Position numbers and translations under genes: made by a program. Of a DNA stretch of 64,000 bases, positions 34,618 to 47,334 are shown piece by piece; the first letter of the stretch is position 1; each line of letters opens with the position of its first letter. A model generated the notes under the pieces. It searched no databases. It was given only the letters and a program-made list of their open reading frames with translations, and was not told the DNA's origin. Source of the stretch: Lepeophtheirus salmonis (lineage: Eukaryota; Arthropoda; Copepoda; Siphonostomatoida; Caligidae). The DNA lies in contig NC_052139.2 of NCBI RefSeq assembly GCF_016086655.4, positions 30,260,002 to 30,324,001 of the forward strand. Direction: 5' to 3'.

Positions 34618-36414
34618 TTAGCAGCTATGGGAGCACTATATTTTATCAAATGATCTCATTGAGCAGATATATCGTCTATCAAAGTTACCAATATATATTT
34701 TTCTTTCTAATTTATACTCACAAAGATGTAGACAAATTTCACATCCCATTACTTTATATATGGAGTTCAATTTTGAAGAATTAAACATTATTGATAGCTG
34801 TTTTAAAAAAGAAAATACACTTTTCAGATTACCAACTTTAAAAAAATATTGCACACATTAAGAGCATATTTTATACAACTCTACATATAAATAATATAAT
34901 TATGAAAGACCTTGAAAATATACATATTCTATAAAAACTGATTTTGAGAGATAAAAGTAATTTGTGCAAGGACAATTTTTTTATTAACATTGCAGTCAGT
35001 ATTTACTTTGTTTTATCTTTGCCTAACATTGCTTCAATTATGGGTTATTGTGCCATTAGTCGATATAATTTTATCAAAAATCAAATTTAAGATATTGTAA
35101 CTCTCTGTAGAAAGGGGACAATAGCAATGAGCGTTCCATTTGTCCTTGTACGGATTATCTTTCTTCGTTATTTAATGGTCGGGAATTTTAAATCCGGAAG
35201 AAGTTCAGACCTTTATATTTTGGTAACCCTGACATCTATGAAAAGGTACTGCTGTTAACTGTATAAGATAAAATACTAGTTCCTAGAGATTTCCCTACAA
35301 ATACGAACACCGTGCAGCCATTATTGTCTTCCACCGTCCAGAGCACACGCCCAAGGACACAAATAACTCCATCGATAATGATTATTAATGAAAATCGTGT
35401 GTATTTTAGGTATGTTCAAGCAAACAGAAACCGAAAATTAACATGGTAACCCTGACAATTAGAGGAATGTTTTGAAGAAGAGCAGCTGTGGGAAAAGGGG
35501 AAGGATATAAACAAGGGCCTGGGAGGTACTACTCCAATGTCGATCCCTAATTCTGAGTCCAACAAGGAGTTAAATATTAATGATTAGGGAACTGAGGGAA
35601 AAAATATTCATTCGTCAGATTATCAATTCCAAAAATCATTACCGGTAATTTTGTGTTAAACATTTTTCCAGCAATAATTTGTCTTCGAACAGATTTTGCT
35701 GCATGAAATATTCGCTGTCTTTTTCTATTATCGTTTCGAACTTTAGCGTTGTATCTCGATTAGATTCATTATGTAGCTGGTAGACGAATGAAAAAGTTAA
35801 ATAATGATGAAATAATTAATAAATAATACTATTTGGAGGAGAACAAGCTCCAACCATGAAGCCTGAATTGGTAAAAACATCATTTCTGAGGAAAAATTCC
35901 TTTTGGTCAACTCAAGCTCCTTTATTTTGGGATAATATTTGAAATCCTAAAAATGATGGATGGACAGAGTGGATACGATTCAAAATCAAAAAAGAACAAG
36001 GCTGACTATAAAATACATTAATCAATGGTTGATTAATGATAAGTCATCCATTTTGTTTTTTCCCCCTTTTTTTGTTCTTGTCCTAACTAAATAATTAATC
36101 AGATCGAGATTAAAGTTCGAACTGATGATATAAAAGCATAATAAAAAGGCGGCAAATATACCATATGGCAAAATCACCTCGAGGAAAAATTTCAAGCGGC
36201 AATTTTTTTTTGCAGCATCAATACTTAAAACCCAAATAAATTGGCCAGCTAAAAACTACATACGAATGAGATCATTAATAATGAGGCCAGAGAGTTAAAT
36301 AAAGGGTACCAGATCCGTTCTCAAGCTAGAATTTTCAATTGGGTAATCTGGGAATTAATTTTTCACGTGGAAACACAAATTTTTTAAGATACTTATTATT
36401 TGAGAAAAGGAAAT
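34618..36414. other. Gene-free intergenic stretch
   Basis: No frame or repeat is recognised except the possible 35440-35500 partner of 33230. Confidence 0.4.
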
Positions 36415-37022
36415 GTGGCTTCCTAGCTATCCGGATCTGAACACTTTGGACTACTATGTGGGGCTCTGGAGCGTCTGCAGGGCCTGGATTGCAGTATCTA
36501 TAACCTCCTCAAATTAAGTAATTATGGCTTTTTACTAGAAAATGTAATATTTGAATTTTTTTTTAATAAATTTAATTTTTTGTCAATAGCTATGGATTTT
36601 TTTTATTATTCTGCTAAAAATTGAATATTTGAATTAACATTTTTTTTCTAAAATTATATTTGAAACCTAATTTCCAAAATAATAATTTTTTTGAATATTT
36701 AATTGTTGGTAAATAGCTGTGAACTTTTTTTTCAAAAACTTTAATATTTGAATTTTTTTCCAGAATGATGGAAACATAATTTCTCCAATTTTTTTCCTAA
36801 AATTTTAAAGGCTTGCCTTCTCGTGGAAGTGGGCAACAAGGACATAGAGTTCCTCATCTAGGCCTATGCCAGGTTGGAGGCTGTGGTTGAAGCTGAAGGT
36901 GGTTGGCTATATTGATTAACTTTATTTTAAACTCATACCTGTATAATTGTTGAATTAATTTTGGGAAATAAATTGTAATTTATACTATCCCTAAATTTTT
37001 CAGATTTCAAATCCACACCCTG
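36415..37022 (+). mobile_element. Mariner-like transposase end, interrupted by a family C insertion
   Basis: WLPSYPDLNTLDYYV at 36415-36460 is the third-Asp motif. The C-terminal tail resumes at 36812 and ends ARLEAVVEAEGGWLY near 36911. A right terminal repeat AAATCCACACCCTG ends at 37022 before TA. Between the two coding pieces, 36471-36806 is a family C element. No left end was found, so the element is truncated as well as interrupted. Confidence 0.65.
36471..36806 (+). repeat. Family C element inserted in a transposase
   Basis: The head GCGTCTGCAGGGCCTGG then CCTCCTCAAATTAAGTAATT and TTTTTACTAGAAAATG is followed by degenerate ATAGCTATGGATTTTT units. Its insertion into recognisable coding sequence gives the clearest boundaries for this family. 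Confidence 0.6.
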
Positions 37023-37024
37023 TA

Positions 37025-39573
37025 TATACAAGCTTCACAAGAAACATGTTTGGTGGTTTGAGCAGAGTCGTAAACAGGGTTTTGAGAGTGAATTTCTCCA
37101 ATCAATAATACTGATTAATGATCCATAAAAAAAAAGGATTTACATTATTTCATAATCTTAATCTAATTTGTATATTTTCCAACTTAAAATCGTTTTGCTT
37201 TAACTGTTTCAAAAGTTCCTGGCTACGGAATGGGCAACATCTAAAATGGTTGCTTCTAAATATAACTTTTAAAGACATCTTTTGAGTAATATACTCTTTG
37301 ATGAGATTCAACCAATTTACAGGTACAATATTAATATCATTTTGAGGGCAACATAACCTCTCTTTTACAAAAGGCAATAAAACTAGCTTTAAAAATCCGA
37401 AGAGTTATATTTCTGTTCAATAAATATACTACAAAGTTAAAATTCAAGTTGTAAAAATCATATCATATAGGTAAGGTGCCCCATTGTTCATAGACTGTAT
37501 AAACCACCGAACTTTGGTATTTTAATACCCAGTGTTTTTTTCAGTTTTTTGTTTCTATTTAAATAACTTTTCATTGAAGGATTTTAGAGGGATAGCTTTT
37601 GGACTCAACAAAGATGCAAAATTATAATGAAAAATATTTTATTTTGTAAGTATGGATAATCAGTCAATAAAGTAATTAGTTATAGTCAAATTCTGTACAT
37701 GTGGTAAAAATGTAGGGGTTCCTGAATAAATCAAATTTCAATGGCTCGATTTGGACCAATTCCACTCATTTAGAAGCCTTGCACGACACCAGATATGATG
37801 GTGTAAGTTATTTGCGTTCAAAGACCTTGAGCAAATGTCAAATTATGGAAATGAATGGAAAAATAATCGTTGTTTATATATTAAAAATTTGAAGACATTA
37901 ACGGATTTTCATAAATTAGTTAGCAATGATAACGTATTTAATAGATTGAAATTAGTTTAAGTTCATTAAATATTATGTCAAACCATTTTTGATGAAGAAC
38001 GCACGTAACTCACAACTCCAAAGCATGCTAGGTAATAACTGTATTTCTAAGAAAACTTTAAAATATCTCCTCTAGATTAAACCACGCCCATTTTCCAATT
38101 ACTTCTATAGCCTAATTGTTACGCATTATAAAAAAGGAGCTTTGATTAACACCCTGTATTTTGCATAAAATTTTGGGGGGTCCATAGCTCACCAGCTCCG
38201 GGAAATTGAGGCAAATAGAAAGGTTGTGATTACATTTCTTGTTCTATTCTACGGATCAACGTCATATAAATATACGAAAAAAGTTTCTTACTCATCATAA
38301 CAAAAAATGTCTCTCTGTGGTCAACGTGGAAACATGGTTGATTCAACCGAGAAAAAAAAAATAATGATTTTTAATTCATTCAAAAATACATTCTAACTGT
38401 ATAAAAAACCCACAGGGAGAATCACTGACAATGAATAGTCATAAAATCATTCGAGAAGAACTAGCTGATTTCAACGTGTCAAACCTGTTCATAATAAAAA
38501 GTACCATAAACCCTTGAAAACCGTGAGGCTAGATAATTTTTTTGAAAACATTTATTGATATATGACTAGAATAATTTTCATTGATCCACACTTTGGCAAG
38601 GGAAATGAAGGAAACCGGAAGAAGTTTGAACTAATGAACCCTTTAATTAACTTTTAAATATGAGTAATGAAGAGTTTCTTAAGTCACAATGACCATTTAT
38701 TTCTTTATTGACCCGTAGATTCTCATAGTGTGCAAAAAAAGTATATATATTAAAAATAAAGTTGTTGAAGAAACTCTAGATTGTATAAAATATCATTCCC
38801 TATAAAAATATGACTCACAGGAAATACTTTTTTTTATTAAATACTTCCTTGTCAAAATGAGTTATTTTTTTCTCTAGTATTTTAATGAAAAATCATCTTC
38901 TTAATGAGTAAGACGTTCTAAAATATTACAAAGATAGAAACGGGGGTTAAAAAAAAAGAAATAATAATATTTTTTTTTAGTGTTTACCAAAATGTACACA
39001 TGTTTTGTACAAGTTGCCATTTCTTCGTTTTAAAATGTATTATTGAATTACAACTTAAATCATTCTAACAAACAACTATACATTTATACTATCATTTAAT
39101 TTTGATCTATCAAAATGAAATTATTATTATGTATTTATGAGTAATATAATTCTGAACAATTGAACTTCATATTGGGTCATTTAGTACTTATAATTTAGTA
39201 ATATTTGTTAAAATAGTTTTAAATATAGTGCATTAATATGTCAATCATTCATGGAATATTCAATTATCCTCATTCCAACCTCTGTAAATCCTTCATTTAA
39301 AATTAATCATCTGATTTTTGGGTAGCAACTTGTACACGATCGCAACTTTTGGATATTTTTTCCATACATTAGATAAGGATTTTTTTTGATGTCGACACAA
39401 TCTAACCTCAGGTAGTTTGTGTCTCAAATTGCTTCAGAACGAGGATATATAGATTAATTTAATTATAGGAAAATAATACCACATAGGGTAGAGAGTCTCT
39501 AAAAAAGTGTAGACAAGGCAGTTGTTGAATAATGAATCAAAGACATAGGAGGTCGGTCAACACAAAAGGGGGC
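37025..39573. other. Gene-free intergenic stretch, 2.5 kb
   Basis: AT-rich; no frame, splice-bounded exon or repeat recognised. TA-rich and T-rich runs are near 38827 and 38972. GGTCAACACAAAAGG at 39554 looks like the start of a family A copy cut off by the next element. Confidence 0.4.
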
Positions 39574-39575
39574 TA

Positions 39576-40318
39576 CAGGGTGCATGGACAAAATATGCCG
39601 CTTTTTAAAGACGACATTACTCCATCAGCTGATGTCTGATCCGTCTGTTTTCGGTGTTAAAGATCGTAGATGCCCTGGTATTCAGATTATGCTTAGTGAT
39701 CACATGGCATTAAGCAATGCTGACATCTCTGGCCTTCTGTCAATGCCAGTTAGAGCGGTCAGAAGTCTCAAGAAGCAGCTGGAGGAGTCATCGGACCCAA
39801 TGGACGTGCTTGACAGGAAGAAGAAGGAGGAGAAAAGCACAAGGATTGTCCGGGACGTCACCTTCATCAACAAGGTCAGAGACATCATCGACGAGGAACC
39901 CCAGCGTTCCATGAAAGCTATGGCAAGTTTGTTGTCAGCGACAGGCCGTGGATGTGGCAGCAGGACTCGGGTCCGGCCCACAAAGCTAAGCGGACGCAAG
40001 AATGGATGAAAGGCAACACTTTTGCGTTCGTACCCTTCTTCTCTTGGCCTCCCTCATCACCGTATTTGAACACGTTGGACTACTTTGTCTGGTCCTACGT
40101 GGAGAACATGACCAACCGCTCCTCCCATAACACGAAGCAGTCTCTCATCATCTGCATCAGGGAGAAATTCACTGAGATAGAAGCAGCACAGATCCAAAAT
40201 GCCTGTTCTCGGTTTCGTAGCCGCATTGAGCGGGTTTTGGCCACAGACGGTGGTTACAAAATTAAATAGATAGTTGTTTCATATGCTAATAGAGATATTT
40301 GTTTTTATTTTATCAATA
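39576..40318 (+). mobile_element. Internally deleted Tc1/mariner-like element, coding part well kept
   Basis: The left terminus CAGGGTGCATGGACAAAATA follows TA at 39574-39575. The frame from about 39629 has the N-terminal domain (HMALSNADISGLLSMPVRAV, then RSLKKQLEESSDPMDVLDRK) and runs to PQRSMKAMA. There it jumps, out of frame, to the C-terminal part, GKFVVSDRPWMWQQDSGPAH (second Asp), then WPPSSPYLNTLDYFVW (third Asp) and RIERVLATDGGYKIK, with a stop at 40267-40269. The central part with the first Asp is missing, and the join causes a frameshift at about 39924. No right terminal repeat was found. Two adjacent frames (39584-40009 and 39952-40269) are the two halves. Confidence 0.82.
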
Positions 40319-40320
40319 AA

Positions 40321-40546
40321 CATTTGGCCACCTCAATCACCGGATTAGAATCCCCTTGACTACAGTGTATGGTGGCAAATTGAGAAGAAGGCCTGTGCTA
40401 CCCGCCACCCGAATTTGGACTCATTGAAGGCCAGCGTGAATGCGCAATGGGCAGCCATGGAAGACCATTACATCATCAATGTGTGCAAGGCCTTCCATGG
40501 GCGCTTGGAGGGTGTCATAACAGCTGATGGTGGTTATATTCAGTAG
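40321..40546 (+). mobile_element. Second transposase C-terminal fragment, different family
   Basis: FWPPQSPD*NPLDYSVWWQI at 40321, then KKACATRHPNLDSLKASVNA, and DHYIINVCKAFHGRLEG ending at TAG 40544-40546. Only one internal stop. It abuts the previous element but belongs to a different mariner-like group (WWQIEKKA rather than WSYVENM), so this is a chimeric junction or nested loss. Confidence 0.72.
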
Positions 40547-41342
40547 TTATATTAAATTTTATACTAGAATAAATTATCTATTATATAATTCTCAAAAAAA
40601 ATACGTCATACGAATTTTATAACACATTTAGTTATTTGCCACAAATAGTCCGCTCATTTATGCAACTACAGGTATACCACAGTTGTGAACGGTTAGTTGA
40701 TTTGATTATGCAGTAAGTGGCGATGTAGCAAAGACCTTTAATAAATTGGTGATTTTTCTGGAATAAATGCAGTTTAAATTATTTGATTTGAACAAACTGC
40801 ACTAATTGAGAATTATCGTATGACACCAAATCTGATGACCTCCATTGGAGCACCTTAGCATCAATATTGGTGGAGTTATTCAGGGTCGAATAATTTTTTG
40901 TAATATTCAAAGGATGAAAATGAGTTTAATGAAATACTAATGCTAATACGACTAATGACACAACCATCACAAGCATCACCATCGACATCGCTCTCACCAT
41001 TCAAAACATCATATAAATGATCAAAATTATGAAAACACAACAATAACAAAATCAGCTGTTGTAACCATATCAACAAGCCTTGACGAATATCATACTAAAA
41101 TGATTATTATGAAAAGGCTCAAGGATTCCTATGATAAAGGAGTTACGGATCATGATTATACAAGGGATACCAGAGCACAGGAAAGTTATCGTTTTCCAGC
41201 ATTATGTAGATTCAGGAGCATATGAACCCTATTCTGGCACTTAATAGGGTTCAGAGTCTACTACTAACAAAGTATTTGTTACAGCAAAACTTATTTTGAA
41301 AGTGTTATACTTATAATACATATATATGTATATACGGTCCCT
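40547..41342. other. Gene-free intergenic stretch
   Basis: Nothing recognised. Confidence 0.4.
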
Positions 41343-41695
41343 CATCACAAAAGCAAGCTAGAATGATTGTTCTCCAAATTGAATATGGATTACATTTGTA
41401 TTCTTTAGTGAATGATTGTCAATTTCTATCAACAAATGGTTCTTATTAACCCTATGGGCGCCCCACCAATTGCACTTTAAGGAGGCAAAGTTCATCGTCA
41501 CAATACAATAATCATAAATTGATTATATTTGAAAGGAGTAGTAGCGGGCCCAACAGAAGTCATTGAAATAAAATAAAGCATTTTTACTGTAGTTACAATT
41601 GTTGACTATCTTATCTCATTCCAGAAATTTGAATAGATGGCCTATAATTGACTTCAAGCGTGTCAGAAATATTGGCCTGTATGTATTTATGAAGG
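41343..41695 (+). repeat. Family A element, right end replaced by family C sequence
   Basis: CATCACAAAAGCAAGCTAGA start, ATTTGTATTCTTTAGTGAAT, TTCTATCAACAAATGGTTCT, GGGCCCAACAGAAGTC, CATTCCAGAAATTTGAATAG. The right terminus is absent and the AT-rich family C sequence starts at about 41700. Confidence 0.65.
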
Positions 41696-41699
41696 GATT

Positions 41700-42115
41700 T
41701 ATGAAACATTATTTATTTTTTTGGAAAAAATTTCCAAAAATCCACGGCTATTCATAATTTTTTTTTTTTTTTTAATTTTTCTTGAAAGTCCACAGTTGTT
41801 GACAAAAAAATTCAAAAATGTATACCTGTTTACAAACTATTTCATTATATGTAAAAAAACTTCATAAGTTAAATTTAAAATATTAAATTTTTTGGAAAAA
41901 AATTAAAAAATCCAAAGCTATTTTAAAAAAAAATTCAAAATCAAGAGCTATTTCCAAAAAATTAATTTTTTGAGAAAAAAAAAAAACATGCAAAAAAATT
42001 TAATTTAAAATATAAAATTATTGTAAACAAATTTAAAAGATTTTATTTCTTGAAGAAAAATTTCATATATTAAATTTTCCAGTAAAAAGCAAACATTCCT
42101 TAATTTAGGGTACCC
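41700..42115 (-). repeat. Family C element, reverse orientation
   Basis: Degenerate AAAAATCCAAAGCTATTT units end at ATTTTCCAGTAAAAAGCAAA then CCTTAATTTAGGGTACCCCTG, the reverse of the family head. Confidence 0.5.
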
Positions 42116-42413
42116 CTGATCCTGATTTCATTTTCTGAATTCATAACCTCTATGTTTTAATTTCATAATAATTTGTTTTCTTTTTAAACTCAATAATTGA
42201 CTGCAATTCTTAAAACACTCTTTATTTTAAGAGAATTTAATTATATCTGGTTGATTTAAGAGTTTATTTAGAGTTAATTAGTTCAGTATTTAGTAAGATA
42301 TTAGGATTTAAAGTCAGTGAATAGCTTCTAGTAAACTCACGTTTGTTGTCGCAACAAAAGAAAAAAAAAAAATACAAATTCAAACTCCTCAAAAGAATAT
42401 TTTCAACTACAAG

Positions 42414-42605
42414 GGTGGTCTGAAAAATATCCGTACTAACAAAGAAACAATACATTTATTTTTCAACAAAGTCTCTCTATTACTCAACAGACTTCTCCCA
42501 GCAAAGTTCCCATCTCTGTAACCCATCCAAATAGTACTTGGTATTTTTCACAGAAAAATAATTGTTCAAGAAGGTCTTTTCATTTGACAAACATTCCCCC
42601 ACATT
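42414..42605 (-). mobile_element. Mariner 3' end remnant
   Basis: A terminal repeat TACAAGGGTGGTCTGAAAAA starts at 42414. The minus strand then reads DGLQRWELCWEKSVE and DFVEK*, the extreme C-terminus of a mariner transposase. It is cut at about 42605 by family C sequence. A related copy is at 48445-48720. Confidence 0.6.
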
Positions 42606-43070
42606 AAGACATTGATTTTTTCCAAAAAATGTAATATTTTTGTGAATAATTATGGATTTCTGAGATTGTTTTAGAAAAAAATTTTAATTTATAGGAAATT
42701 GCTTCGAATTTTTGAATTTTTTGTACAAAAAAATTTAATTTTCTTTGAATACCTATAAATTTTTGAATTTGTTTCCCTAATAAATTATTTTTTTTTGTAA
42801 ACAGCTGTGGATTTTTGAAATTTTGTATAAAAAAATTACTATTTGAAACTATTTTCCAAGTAATTAAATCTTTTTAAAAAGATATGGATTTTTGGAAATT
42901 GTTTCCCAAATAAATAAATTTTTTATGAAGTATAGTTTTGAAAAAAACCCCGTTATTTTTTTATAAATATTAATGGTTTTTTAAAAAAATTTCAATTTTT
43001 TTTATTTTTGGATAAGCAAAAAAATCCAACAACGAAGCCCTTACCAAAACATAATACTACGGATGCCCCT
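42605..43070 (-). repeat. Family C element with visible ~51-bp periodicity
   Basis: The landmark (TATGGATTT, TTCGAATTTTT, TATAAATTTTT, TGTGGATTTTT) falls at about 42651, 42701, 42753 and 42804, so the internal repeat period is about 51 bp. The end CTACGGATGCCCCTAATTTA at 43059-43075 is shared with other copies. Confidence 0.6.
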
Positions 43071-43129
43071 AATTTAGAACGTCAGCGAAAACGTTCTATA
43101 ACTTCATACAAAGTTAATTGTGTTCAATA

Positions 43130-43500
43130 GGGCGGTTCGTGTTTCAACTTTTTCGAATTTCGATTATGGACAGTGCGGAAGAGTTATGATATGGTATGAA
43201 AGTTACTTATGCAAAATTTAAGTAACCTGGATCAAATTATGAAAAAAGGCAAAAACTCTTCTTTTTTTTGTAAATATAGTTTTAAAGAAGACATTTTTAG
43301 TTTACTTTCATTAAATAACTTTGATAGACATTTTCTTAATCTATATAAAACATTTTAATGTTTTTTTTTTAATTCTCCATGAAACAAAAAAAAAAAAAAA
43401 AAAAAAAAAAGTAAGTCAAATTTGAGGATGCACGTATGGTGTACATTATTTTTTTATATTCTCAGGAAGGAAAGATCAAAAAGTTCTTATATTATTTTTA
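43130..43500. mobile_element. Family B foldback element, truncated copy
   Basis: TA at 43128-43129, then GGGCGGTTCGTGTTTCAACT and TTTTTCGAATTTCGATTATG. An A-run of about 27 bases lies inside (43386-43410). The right terminus is missing; a different repeat starts at 43502. Confidence 0.6.
43386..43410. repeat. Long A homopolymer
   Basis: About 25 uninterrupted A residues inside the family B copy at 43130. Such a run is prone to assembly error. Confidence 0.8.
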
Positions 43501-44394
43501 GTGATGGGGCGACTAATCGGAATCGGAGAATCACGTATTTTTTATAATATATATTAAGACCAAAACGGAAAAAAAACGGTCTTGGAACGAGTTCATATTT
43601 CTGTTTTGAACTTTACAAAAAAACCAACAATGATTTCAATATCACTATTACAAATTGATTAATATAACAAAAAGTGAAAATTTTAGCGAATAATCCCGAG
43701 TTCCCCCTATTAAGTCTTTAAAGGGATCTACGATCTTATATGTAGACAATGTAGAAAAACAGCGTCATTATTCGTTTTGAGAGAAATCTCTATTAATTTA
43801 TTAGACGCGATAATTATTTAGGACATTTAGAAATGATTCAGGGATACTGTTGAACTATTTATGACTTAAATAAGTTAATTAAATTTATAAGAAATCTCAA
43901 AAGATCTCTGGGCCCCCACCACGAACCTGTTAGTTAATTAACCTATCGTCAGTATCAGTAGCATTTAGATGTGATAAGAGATACATGTTTTGGAGACATA
44001 TTTTTTATTAAATTCTTGGATTCCATCTTGAAAAATTATATATTTATAGGTTATTTATGTATATATGAACATATTTCAAGAAAAATTATCATAATTACTA
44101 ATATAATTATTATTATTTATGAGAATTATAGAAATATTATGGATTTTGCCAAATATTGCAACCTAAACATCCAAATTTTGAATTTCCTTTACTCATTGGC
44201 CCTTTGCAACGTCTTAACAAGAACTAATAAATTTCTTTAAAATATGTAATTAGAGACAGGATCAATATGAGGGAGAAATTATTAACAAGTCTGACATAAA
44301 TTTGTTCGAAATTTCTTGGGTCGTCAGTTTTGGACCGCTGAAGCACAACTGACCAATTAAATATATACGACCACCAGGTGCGCTGGCATATTTT
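43501..44394. other. Gene-free intergenic stretch
   Basis: A GTGATGGGGCGACTAATCGG block pairs with 19863. The 89-codon frame at 43971-44240 is Ile/Asn/Tyr-rich with no known pattern. Confidence 0.35.
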
Positions 44395-44815
44395 GAGATG
44401 GGTTGCCTTATGTAATTTTTTGAACAAACAAAAAAGAATAAATAATTAAAAAATTTTTGGGTGAAAAATTTCAAAAAGTAAATTACAAACCTTAAATATT
44501 TTCAAAAAACGTTTGAAAAATCCATTAAACAATGAAGAAAATTATTATTTTTGAAAGAAATAATTAAAATACATTTTAAAAAAAAATCGAAAATCCAATA
44601 TTTCTCACAAATAATTATAAAAAAATATTTTTTTTGCAAAAAAAAACATTGAAAATATTAAGTTTTTGTAAAAACATTGACGATATTTTTTTATTTTTTT
44701 GGACAAGTATCAAAACTGTTTACAGAAAATTAAGTAAAAAAAATTAAATAATTTAATTGAATTTTAAGTATGGAATTTTCTAGTAAAAAGTAAAAATTCT
44801 TTAATCTGGGATTGG
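44395..44815 (-). repeat. Family C element, reverse orientation
   Basis: AAAAAATTTTTGGGTGAAAA-type degenerate units end with GAATTTTCTAGTAAAAAGTA then AATTCTTTAATCTGGG at 44772-44810, the reverse head. Confidence 0.5.
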
Positions 44816-45457
44816 TGACAATATATTCTTATAGATCAATACACTTAGGCTACTGGCAAGAGTTTAATTTATTAACCACCTCATTTCAAAATTAAATAAA
44901 TATTTAAAAAATAAATGGAAATGATTCAGAATTGATCTCGAGCAACATTAAGGATATTAAGAAACAATTATAACTTGCATTTAATCTGGAGACATTATAC
45001 TTAACGAAATATTTGTCTTTTCCCGGAAGTTATAACTTTGAATTAAACAACGTTCTCGATTCGAGTTAGACTCCTGAGTAAAAAAAAATATATGATGGAA
45101 AGTACTCAGAATGACAGATAAACAGTGATTAATTAATAAATATTGCATGCAGATTGAAAATTTCCTACTTTTAAGTAGTGGTAAATTAATTTCCCTATCG
45201 CTTGTAATGGGTTAAAAGGTTAATTTTGTGCCTTAACATTTCATTACAACCTGGAAGAATATATAAAAATTAATCAAAGTATTGAAAGTTTAAAAGGTAA
45301 GTAGAATGTTTTACCGGATTAAAAAAAAAAGTTAGTATGATTACACAATTTGTAATTAGTGCTTCAAATTGTACTACCTTAAATTAAGTAGGTTGAACCT
45401 TAAACCTTTTAATGATCTACGTATGACTTATGCAATAATACATAATCCTTGTGGTCT
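44816..45457. other. Gene-free intergenic stretch
   Basis: Nothing recognised. Confidence 0.35.
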
Positions 45458-46100
45458 GTCAACACAAAAGTAAGCAAGAATGATTTTTCTCAAAAATGAA
45501 TGTGGATTACATTTGTATTCTTTAGTTAATTATCGTCAATTTATATCAACAAAATATTCTTATCAATCCTTTGAGTGCATTGCTAATAGCAATTAAAGAA
45601 AGCAAAATTGATCATCCCTCACAATGAGAAAGAATGATAAATTGATAGATTTGATTTCAAAGGAGCATTATTAAATAAATATCCAAACTACGGTTAAAAT
45701 TCTTGTGAGCTTAATTCATCAATGAAATTTGAATGGCAAACTCATAATTTACTCAAATATGCCTGTTAAATATTGGGTTGGATGTATAATTAATTATCCA
45801 CTACTTAGAATTGTGTGTGGAATTAATTTGTACTCTTTGACGAATTATCGTCAATTTCTATTCACAATTTATTCTTATTATAACTTTGGAGAAACTGAAA
45901 ATTGAACTCTAGCAAAATTAAAAAGTATGAAAACTGATATTCTTTTATTTAAAAAGGACCATATCGGGATCAACATAAGTCCCTTAAATCAAACAAATGA
46001 TCCAAACTATAACTAAAGCTATTAAGTATCTTAAATCATCCCAGAAATTTGTATAATAGGCCTATAGTTGACTCAAATATCTATATACAATAATGGTTGA
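45458..46100 (+). repeat. Family A, two head-to-tail units with intact left terminus
   Basis: GTCAACACAAAAGTAAGCAA starts at 45458. The ATTTGTATTCTTTAGTTAAT block (45510) recurs as AATTTGTACTCTTTGACGAA (about 45825), 315-320 bp later. Both units carry the AAATTTGAATGGCAAACTCA or AAATTTGTATAATAGGCCTA block. No right terminus is seen. Confidence 0.68.
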
Positions 46101-47334
46101 ATCAGGTTTGTCAGTGCTTGGGTTTTACAGTCTCCTCTTGGGTGCTTGGTTTTTGTATAAAATCAGCTTATAAATATTTATTTTATTCTATATTATATAT
46201 GTAAGCTTCAAAACACTTTAACATTAAATTAAACACTTTTTAATTTATAGTGATGTTATACGTTAAAGATATTCATTGTTTGAACTATTGTCAATATAAA
46301 ATATTTGTGAATGTTGCTAACTTGACTCATGAAATATGAAAAAAATATAATACATTGTATAAACTTGCTAAGTTTATCCAAAAATATTAGAAAATTGTTG
46401 TTAATTTGGATGATGCAATATGCATTTAAAACATAATGTATACATTAGGGCTGTAAAATGCTTAGAACAGAAAAGTAAAGACGAATCATGGTAACTGAGG
46501 AATGTAAAGAAATGTAGTCAAAGTCGTATCCTAATCGGTCAAGCGATTCCAGCAATTCCAGTTCTTGCACTACTAAAACCGGAACTGACAAAATGGGGCC
46601 GAAACTGAAATATATTGCTTATCAATCTCGGTTCTTTTGGTTTTGTTCCTATATAGAATATACAAAGAAAATACAATATATATTATAAAAATAAATTATC
46701 TTTAATCAAAAAGTCAATTTTCTTAGTGCAATTGGAGCATTTTCAAATGATTTATTTTTATGTCACCAGGGTGATACAGTTGTATCTGAGTTCCAAATAG
46801 CTAAGGGCTTCTTATGGATCTAGAAATGAGGTTTTAGGCACCAGATGGTGTAAATTAAAGAGTAGAGGGGCACTAAGCTAATCAGGGCCCTATATTATGA
46901 AAACTATAATATTTCTTAAGCCAGTGTTTTCCCAAACTTTACTATACGAAGGCCCCCTACACTAATAATTTTTTAGCTGAGGCTCCCTTCATACGAAATA
47001 TGTATGTGTAGACTGAGAGCAATCCTCAATTCGCCATCCTTCTGCTTTTTCGGAGGACGCCCCTTGCGTTTTGTCCCCGTTACCAAACTGAGCCTGAATA
47101 AAAAAGATCTGAGACCGAAGACCAGAACTGAGAATGAGGCCAAAACTGTTGAAATGAAAGAAACAAGACGGAACCAATAGAACTGCTGAACCTGAACCCG
47201 GCACAACCTTGGAAGCAAATGCTCCAATTCTTGAATAAATGTAAAAGAATAACTCATTATATCAATACTTTGAAAGCTTTGGAGTTTTTAAATATCCAAG
47301 TCTGAGGTTTTGTTGAAAAGTTCACTGGCGGTCC
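46101..47334. other. Gene-free stretch with GGAACTGA-rich pieces
   Basis: AAAACCGGAACTGACAAAAT (about 46576) and GACCAGAACTGAGAATGAGG (about 47121) share a simple (GAACTGARRC)-like theme. The minus frame 46973-47257 with a KRKGRPPKKQ stretch arises from it; I do not regard it as a gene. Confidence 0.35.

Noticed and set aside
46973..47257. Minus frame with a KRKGRPPKKQ stretch, AT-hook-like
   Set aside because: Overlaps a simple GAACTGA-type repeat area, has no other domain or splice sites, and the motif is short enough to be chance.
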